Source: Absidia repens
Taxonomy: Eukaryota; Mucoromycota; Mucoromycetes; Mucorales; Cunninghamellaceae
Direction: 5' to 3'
NCBI GenBank assembly: GCA_002105175.1
Contig: MCGE01000004.1
Location: forward strand, 496,001 to 560,000
DNA: 64,000 nucleotides
The translations under genes were made by a program, and so were the position numbers. This document shows, in pieces, positions 57,386 through 64,000 of this stretch (position 1 is the stretch's first letter; every line of letters starts with the position of its first letter). The notes below the pieces were generated by a model that saw nothing but the letters and a program-made list of their open reading frames with translations, made no database searches and was not told where the DNA came from.

Positions 57386-57708
57386 TCACCAAAGGGGAAT
57401 ACCAAAAAAACGTGAACTGTGTGTCTTGAGCGCACCATTATATTCGATCATCAGCGCAACCCGCCCTCCCACGATGACACTAAAATAAAATAAATGAATT
57501 GATATTAATTGAATGACTCCAATGAAAACATATATTAGGCCCACTCCATCATACGATTTATGGGGCTCTAACATCACTACCACTATGATTGCAGAAATTA
57601 ATGATGACATGGTAAAGTGAACAAAATAAAAAACAAACAAACTCACATGGTCAATCCTATCAGAAAAAAAAACAGACAATACGCTTTCGGTGTTTTCCAT
57701 TTCAACAT
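57386..57708 (-). CDS. Possible small membrane protein (51 aa)
   Basis: Two proposed exons, 57708-57647 and 57479-57386, with a GTGAGT donor and TTTTAG acceptor. The product is MLKWKTPKAY followed by a hydrophobic segment (CLFFFLIGLTIVIVGG) and a short tail ending FFGIPLW. Frame is consistent and the layout resembles a small type II or tail-anchored protein, but no family is recognised. An alternative acceptor inside the 167-bp intron gives a longer hydrophobic frame that does not join in phase. Treat as tentative. Confidence 0.3.
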
Positions 57709-58449
57709 GACCTCCCTTCCGAGGCTGACTTACAGAAAACAATCATTTCTCTCCCTAAAGCTTACTACTCTGCAGAAATTTGACTTTTATCTTTTGAGAA
57801 AAATAAAATAAAATAAAACTCGACTGATTGGCGGGATTTCAAATTCTTAGCGCAACACGATAAAAAAACCCAACCAATGGAAGACCAAATTAATGCGAAA
57901 TAGAGGTGACACAATAAAAATGAAAGTGTGTGTGCTCAACGTCATTTTGCCAGTCGCTTTTACACACGCTCACTATTCAATGTTACACTTTGTATTACCT
58001 TGGAACAACTATCAAAGAAGTGGCTCACTCTTTCTCGAAGTTTGCTTAGTTTGTAAAAGAAAGAAAAATCGTGTCTTTTGGAAAAAAAGAAGGAAGAGAA
58101 GAAATAACAGATAGATGGTTTCTCCCTCAATCTACCACTGCCTTTTATTTCCGGGGCCCCTTTTATATATATATATATATATAGATATATAAAGAAAGTG
58201 GATGTGGGTCTATTCTCCTTTCTCGATAATTATCATTCAAATTGCAATTTTGATCCAATAGGAACCGTGACTCATCTTTTGTATTTTGTGTCACTTGACA
58301 TTTCTGGCGGAAAGGAATAGGTGAGGGGTCCCACCCTTTTTGACAACCAGGCAGAAAAAAAAGTATAAAAAATACTTTCGGCTTTATCAATTTTTGCACT
58401 TTTTTTTTCTTCTTTCTTCTTTGCCAAAAATCAAAAAATCAAAAAAATC

Positions 58450-58753
58450 ATGTTTCCTCCTTGCCGTATCTTACCTGCTACTTGTGAACTTTGTGGAAAT
58501 TGGCTACCTGATCATCAAGTAAGTCACACTAATACGTCAATTGAAATATACAATTCTTGTCACTGACACACTTTTTTTTTTCTTTGGTCAATAGGCATCA
58601 TGTCCTCGCAATGGAGTACATCCCTCACAATGGTCAATGGACGTCACTGTATTGGACCGAACGGAACCTTCATTAGATCAACAGCAACAACAAGACCAAG
58701 ATGAACTTGACCTGGACCGCCATTCTGACGAGACTATTCTGCGACTGCTTTAA
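58450..58753 (+). CDS. Small Cys/His protein (75 aa), putative zinc-binding
   Basis: Two exons, 58450-58518 and 58595-58753, joined in phase by a GTAAGT...TAG intron. N-terminus MFPPCRILPATCELCGNWLP contains C-x2-C, and with H22 and C26 gives C12-x2-C15-x6-H22-x3-C26, a zinc-knuckle-like spacing. The rest is polar (polyGln, Asp/Glu-rich) and ends RHSDETILRLL. A TATA-like TATAAAA at 58364-58370 and a CT-rich leader (58400-58430) precede the ATG, supporting a real gene. No family recognised. Confidence 0.6.
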
Positions 58754-59658
58754 GCCAGCAGTTTCTGTGATTATTCTGCTCTGCTATCTTCTTTTTTTGT
58801 ATCATACATGATTTACCTGTATAGCCTTTCCCACCCATCCCACGTTCCTCTCGTCCTTTTCTCCTTTTCTTATCATTATCATCATCATTATTATACATAC
58901 ATCTATACATAGTGTCTTTTTTTTTTTTATTTTCCTCTTCTTATACCCACTCTCAATCTTCACACCCTACTTTACAAATTCCACTTAAACTTTATCACCC
59001 CCCCCCACTCCAGGTTTATCTTTTATTTTTGAAAAATGATATCATTTTTTGACTCTTATATATTTGATTGAATCTAATAAAAACCAGGCAAGAAAAAAAA
59101 GTGTTGATCACTCTTGCTGATTTGACATACCAAAACGATATGGTCTTTTTTTTATTTTTATTTTTTGTGGATAGGATATCATTTTGAGAATTTCTCTCAT
59201 TAAAAAAAAAAAAGGGGGCTGGCAAAAAAAAAAAAAAAAAAAAAAAGGGCCAGCAAGTGTGTAACAAAAGAGTTCCCAAAACAGAAATGTGTCATTCCAT
59301 ATAGGCTGTGAGTCAAAATAATAGAAGAGGAGAAGAGAAAAGGGGGGCGGCTTCCATGTCGCCAGCCAATCAATTTTACCATACAGCTCTTTTTATGCTC
59401 AACGTCAATGTTACGTCATGTGCCTTCTCCCTTTGATTCATCCCCTGTTCACCACACGTAATCATGATCCATTAATCATCCAACACACACCCGCACAACA
59501 CGTACGTATACACACACAAATTGTCATCATTCCATGTAGTGATTCCATCATTTCTTCTTTTTATTTCATCAAAATAACAATAATAATAAAGTCGGTATTA
59601 AATATGTGTATGTGTTTTATTAAAAATATCATTTCTTGTATAAACTAAACCTAAATAA
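58754..59658. other. Intergenic with an A-loop hairpin
   Basis: No gene. C/T-rich 3' flank of the small Cys gene. GCTGGC (59218-59223) and GCCAGC (59249-59254) flank a 23-A run and could form a hairpin. TTTTATT near 59615 is probably the polyadenylation region of the downstream minus-strand gene. Confidence 0.5.
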
Positions 59659-61397
59659 CTAAATCCTACTATCTACACTACTTTTTTTTCTTTGTAAACT
59701 ACTAAAATAAGGCACCGATCCATCAGCGCTATGAGAAGAACTAGCCACAGGAGATGTCGGGGAGGAGGAGGAAGAGACTGATGCATCCGCGGAAGAAGCC
59801 GACAAGGTTTGGTGCTGATACTGATGATGCTGATGCTGAGTGGTCGGAGAAGAAGGAGAGGAAGAAGAATGCATACCAAAACCTACGAGATCATCACCAA
59901 GCAAGCCTTTTTCCCGTTCGATACCAATGGTGGACCAATCAATGCCATAATAGTTGTGGCCAGGGTACACGACGATGCGATCATCCAATTGGCCCAGGGT
60001 GTAACGTAACGTATCTTCCATCTTGCGTCGATCACCGCCTTGCAAATCCGTTCGTCCACATAGTCCGCCGCACAATAATGTATCGCCCGCAATCAAACGC
60101 CCCTCGTTGATCAACAATGCTTGGGAGCCGGGAGTATGGCCAGGGGTATGAAGAAACTGAATATGTGTTCGTTGACCAAGCGTGAGAGACGACGTAATAT
60201 CGGCCGTGCAGGTGGGCACCAGGCGGTTGGCGAGAATCGATGGATTGGATTGGCGTACCGTCGAGATGTCTTGTGGGTGGATGTAGGCCTTGATGTGTGG
60301 AAGCTTTTTCAGTAAACTGGCCAGACCGGAGATCTTGATCGGTAATGTGTCGTAAGGTGCTGGTGGTGACCCGCCTACATGATCAAAGTGCGAATGCGTC
60401 ACTACACATGCCACAATTTCATACCCTTCCTTTTCCACTACTTGACAAATGCCATCAATATCCCAACACTATCCGTATCAAAAGAAGAAAAAAAAAAAAA
60501 GGAAAGAAAGAGGCAGAATGGGTGTGTGTTTAAAATGTACCCTTCAAAGATATGAAAATCTCAAACTTACTGCATCCACCACCACGCATTGTTTCGTATC
60601 CAAATCCACCACTGCATAGATAATATTCTTCATATGTTTGGCAAAATCATAAATCCGTCGTTGAATGGGGTTCCGTAGGTGTCGTTCCATTGCTATATCT
60701 TGGCCTGGTTGGATTTGCATGATTCGGATCCCCATGGCTTCATTATCCCGTTCCAGTACTGCCTTGCCCATTTTGTGACTAATATCTGGATCGCCAGGTT
60801 CCTGAATCATTGAGATATAAAAATATAAAAAAGCAAGGTCAGTAGCGTACCGATGTAATCAAGACTTCAGTTCCCCATCATCGTTGCTATTGTTCACACA
60901 TACTTTTTCTAAAGCTCGTCTGTAATATTGGATTGCTTGATCGTAATGTCCCTGTTTCAGCTTGGCTTCGCCCACTCTAAAGTATCCCTATATCATATAA
61001 ATTGGCACCCATCACCCCCAACCATACCACCCATATACTGTGAGTAAATACTGTAGTATTTCAACCTAAGCACCCAAACCAGTTTTCTATTTTATTTTAT
61101 TTTCTTTGGTCACCTTACCTTTGCCCAGAAGGGTGCCAATTGTACTACCTTTTCCGCATCTGTCAATCCCGAGGTATACTGATGAGTGAGTAAATAGCAA
61201 GCACACCGGTTGGAGTATAAAAGAGCCAAATAATTGTCATGATGCCCACCACTGCCTGTGGATGATCCTGCCGCTTCAATTGCTTTGGAGTATTCCTGGA
61301 GTGCATCAAGATATAGTTGTCGTTCATAGAGGTCATTGCCGCGTTTGGTGGCATTATAACTTTTATTATTGGTTGCTATAGGTTGGAAATCCGTCAT
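59659..61397 (-). CDS. TPR domain fused to a glyoxalase-II-like metallo-beta-lactamase
   Basis: Four exons: 61397-61119, 60987-60904, 60801-60571, 60468-59659; 467 aa. Residues ~15-121 are TPR repeats: GNDLYERQLYLDALQEYSKA, YSNRCACYLLTHQYTSGLTD and GYFRVGEAKLKQGHYDQAIQ. The MBL domain starts at NIIYAVVDLDTKQCVVVDA (~residue 180). THSHFDHVGG (222-231) is the HxHxDH metal motif, followed by FLHTPGHTPGSQ, LIAGDTLLCGG and VVYPGHNYYG, all characteristic of glyoxalase II and related thioesterases. A Ser/His/Gln-rich tail ends the protein. The fusion depends on the exon 2/3 join (GAA AAA|GAA CCT, phase 0, intron 102 bp). Alternatively the TPR part stops in VNNSNDDGELKS and a second gene starts at ATG 60810 (MIQEPG), but the gap is intron-sized. 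Confidence 0.85.
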
Positions 61398-61904
61398 GTT
61401 TGTGTGGCTATTGTTGTTGCTGATGTTTTGATATGTAGAAGTGGCCAAACTATGGAGTCATTGATGGAGTGAGAAGAAAAACAAAAAAAAAAAAGGGGGG
61501 AAGGCAAAGATAGGGAAAAAAAAAAATAAGAGGAGATAGTATTTCTTTCAAAAAAATAAATGACGGCGTTTCAAAATCACCTCACTTCACTATAAGGCAC
61601 GGGAGCAACACACATAGTAAAAATACTTGTGGTGTGTAGGTAGATGTGGTCAAAAGAGCTGTCATTGAAAAAGAAATATATAACTAATGTAACACAATTT
61701 TGTCTTGAGTATATATTGTATCACTGATCGGATTGGTTTGCTTTTATCGGCATTCGCACAGACTTGTTGTCAGTTAACGGTGACTTAATACATAGAGGGC
61801 CTTATAATTTTCTTTTTATTTTCACCTTCCACGCGCACGTTCTCTACACATTATTACTTTCTTTCTTTTTTGTTTCCAAACTCAAAGTATCTTTATTATC
61901 TTTA
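61398..61904. promoter_or_regulatory. Divergent intergenic region, TPR-MBL / hypothetical protein
   Basis: 507 bp; A-rich near the TPR-MBL start and CT-rich (61798-61880) before the downstream ATG. No other signals seen. Confidence 0.45.
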
Positions 61905-62378
61905 ATGTACATAATTCCATCACCGACAATGACTGTCATAGGCAATTTACAATGGTATTTGACCAGTGATATTCTCCAGTACATCCACCAACTGCGTAAT
62001 GACGTCCTGAACGGTCAACAAATTCCCATACAGCATCTCCGTGTTAATAGCACTAGTACTACTATGATTTTCAGTGCGCATCAGCGTTTTCCTGAGGCAA
62101 AAACGTACGTTTGTGAAGGTATTGGATTTTGGAACAAACGACTTCAACTGCTTCAATTTTATGCATCGAAGCTTACACATCAGTCACACTGTTCAACTAA
62201 TCCTCCCGACACCACAAGCGCAGACGATGTAGAGCATTTATTATTTCGGATAATCGATGGGAGCCTACAAGCGTATGAGGATGCGGAGGATTTTATTGAT
62301 CGACAAACCTTTGAAGACAGATATGGGCTCAGGTGGTGGACACAACCCTGTCAGACAAATAGTGAAAAATTCAAATGA
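61905..62378 (+). CDS. Hypothetical protein (157 aa)
   Basis: Single exon. I do not recognise it. Starting at MYIIPSPTMTVIGNLQWYLT (or, equally possible, the ATG at 61929), the protein has regular amphipathic stretches: SDILQYIHQLRNDVLNGQ, GIGFWNKRLQLLQFYASKL and DDVEHLLFRIIDGSLQAYED, ending YGLRWWTQPCQTNSEKFK. No signal peptide or TM helix once the upstream Phe/Leu-rich leader translation is excluded. The helical, polar composition suggests a soluble protein. The ORF is long enough and its codon use regular enough to be a gene. Confidence 0.6.
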   Translation: MYIIPSPTMTVIGNLQWYLTSDILQYIHQLRNDVLNGQQIPIQHLRVNSTSTTMIFSAHQRFPEAKTYVCEGIGFWNKRLQLLQFYASKLTHQSHCSTNPPDTTSADDVEHLLFRIIDGSLQAYEDAEDFIDRQTFEDRYGLRWWTQPCQTNSEKFK

Positions 62379-62984
62379 TCTCAATTTACAATCTATATCA
62401 TGCTGTATCGCACATGCTTATGATATCAACTTTTTTATTCTTATTTTATCAATTGATAATAAATGATAGTAGACACCTTCCAATTGAAAATGGCTCTTAA
62501 GTATCTACATTTTTTCTTGGAAGAAAAAGGTTCTGCCTTCATCACCTTCCCAAAAAAGGAAGATTAAAATAGAGTTCGATCAATATGGTGAAGTGAAGTA
62601 AGAATGAAAGTAAACCTAAATCGTTGCAATCTTTTATACGATATTCAATTTCATGCTTTCAAAAAACTAGATGTACTGGCACTGGGTGTCAGCGTAGGAG
62701 GTGGTTTTTGTTGGAATTCGACATTCGCTCCCCCCCCCCTCCAATTTAATAGCGGCACTTGTACTCAACTGGCTTCAGCTTGAGCTTCATATTTTATGTA
62801 CCACATACAAAAAAAAAAAAAAGCTGGATATGTACATTATATCTAGTTCAGCGGAGGTTAAGCTGGCGGCGGCGCGGTCTTGGTGAATTAATATGAATGG
62901 GAAGTTCTTATGTATGGTGTCACAAGTAGTCATAAAAATAAAAGCAAGACGAATGTTTTATTGTCGCGTCTGCACACACAACAC
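62379..62984. other. 3' flank before repeat copy G
   Basis: No gene seen; contains a C run (62731-62739) and an A run (62810-62822). Confidence 0.4.
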
Positions 62985-64000
62985 TATCTAGATTAATTAT
63001 ATGATTGGTCAAGCAGGAGTATGACTATCTTTGATAGTAACTTTTATATGAATGCCGAACCAGTTCCTGGCATACGGGGACTGGTGGAGTGATAGTGGGT
63101 GAACTGAAAAACAAATGTTTGATAGAATATTCACAAAACAATTACTCCAGCAACCTTTTTTCATTATCAAATTGCACAGAGTATGGTTAACAAAAAGTCA
63201 TATTTTATTGAAGCATATTGATAGACAATAAAACTATAGGCGACGGGTTCATTGTAACAAGGGATTTAGTGAAAGAGATCTAATGGAGGTGGCTTGAATG
63301 AAACTAGAGCAGAGTTGAATAATGGTCAACAATAATCTAAAGGGACAAGTTTAAAATCAAATCTAATATACTGTACAAAGCATGAGGAGTATCAAAGATA
63401 CAGCTTTTGTTAAAGGCATAACATTGGTTGACACTACGTACAAGCCGTAATGCTAGTAAAACAGAGATTTATTGCACATGACATGAGACATGAGAAAGGC
63501 TAATGGCATATTTTTCATTGAAGAATGTAAAAAAAGACAAATTTTAGTTAAATATAGAAGCAGACTATGGACAAACTAACACTAAACTAAACTAATGAAG
63601 ACATCTAAAGTTATCTAATAGGTGGTTCTAAATCCTGCATCCAAAATGAAAGAGTTTCCCCATGCATCTTGTAATCCCTAAGCTGAAAACCCTTCTAAAC
63701 TAGTCCTGACACTAATCTAAGTTCAACATAACCCCATAGAAGTTGATTGGCAAAAAAAAAAAAAACAGAACTGAAAAAAAGAAAAAGAAAGAAAGAGTGT
63801 GCATCAAAGAAAAGGCGGGGGAGAGAAAATAAATATTCACGCAGGCGGGATCTGAATATTATCCTCGGCTCTCATTAGAATGGGTTGGTTGGTTTTGGAG
63901 ATTACAAAAAAAGTAGGATGCTCTTTCTTTTTTTACAAATAACCATATACCATGCAACATCATATAAATGGTAATTCTATTCTAATGATGGAACCCTCCC
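62985..64000 (+). repeat. Dispersed repeat family, copy G (truncated by window end)
   Basis: 5' part with TTTGATAGTAACTT (63032) and ATTCACAAAACAATTACTCC (63129); modules CATATTTTATTGAAGCATATTG (63201), CTTTTGTTAAAGGC (63403) and TATTTTTCATTGAAG (63509). Core at about 63625-63730, purine tract 63750-63835, box CACGCAGGCGGGATCTGAA at 63838-63856 (CACGTG lost). The copy continues past the edge. Matches copy F over essentially its whole length in order and orientation. Confidence 0.78.

Noticed and set aside
60810..60870. Separate MBL gene starting at MIQEPG
   Set aside because: Possible, but the gap to the TPR exon has intron size, correct splice signals and phase 0; fusion is the better model.
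1..64000. CRISPR arrays, insertion sequences, rRNA genes
   Set aside because: No direct-repeat/spacer arrays, transposase frames or rRNA sequences seen; the genome is eukaryotic.

Overview
This is a gene-dense stretch of an AT-rich, intron-rich nuclear genome from a filamentous fungus, most likely an early-diverging (Mucoromycota/Mucorales-like) one. The evidence is eukaryotic: short GT-AG introns of about 50-110 bp, fungal-type regulators (Zn2Cys6, a two-finger iron GATA repressor, an HSF-type factor), ESCRT, eIF3, proteasome and complex I genes, fungal Atg17, and A/T homopolymer runs in introns and spacers. The phylum assignment is inference from general gene style, not from a database search. 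I built exon models by hand from splice sites, reading-frame continuity and family motifs; about 97 introns are proposed.

Layout: 1-197 5' end of a CECR5-like HAD protein (-); 1366-4142 14-TM-type MFS transporter (+); 5884-7007 eIF3f (-) and 7230-8956 proteasome ATPase RPT5 (+) sharing a 222-bp promoter; 9214-11493 family III CoA-transferase (+); 12206-13449 uncharacterised protein (-); 13699-14451 TENA/THI-4-like protein (-); 17761-19057 HSF-type factor (+); 21222-22751 Ugo1/SLC25A46-like carrier (-) and 22898-25411 Zn2Cys6 regulator (+), divergent; 28051-29900 orphan seven-TM protein (+); 30133-32612 DNA polymerase eta (-); 35502-37564 SREA/Fep1-type GATA repressor (-); 40233-40948 HMG-box protein (+); 41239-43245 sphingoid base kinase (-); 43637-44515 Snf7 (-); 44850-45238 Cox14-like (+); 45645-47863 Atg17 (-); 48255-49586 acidic disordered protein (-); 50151-50818 NDUFA8 (+); 53604-56318 long-chain acyl-CoA synthetase (-); 57386-57708 possible small membrane protein (-); 58450-58753 small Cys protein (+); 59659-61397 TPR plus metallo-beta-lactamase fusion (-); 61905-62378 hypothetical protein (+).

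The larger spacers hold at least seven diverged copies (six in one orientation, one inverted) of an undescribed-looking non-coding dispersed repeat of about 0.9-1.6 kb. It has a conserved core of roughly 100 bp, a purine tract, a CACGTG-containing box and repeated AATAAA-bearing modules. No transposase or reverse transcriptase reading frame accompanies it.

The genes do not form one pathway; they are mostly housekeeping functions. Themes worth noting are microexons (5, 7, 8, 12 and 14 nt), three GC-AG introns, two probable single-base frameshifts next to short homopolymers that look like assembly errors, and the TPR-MBL fusion.
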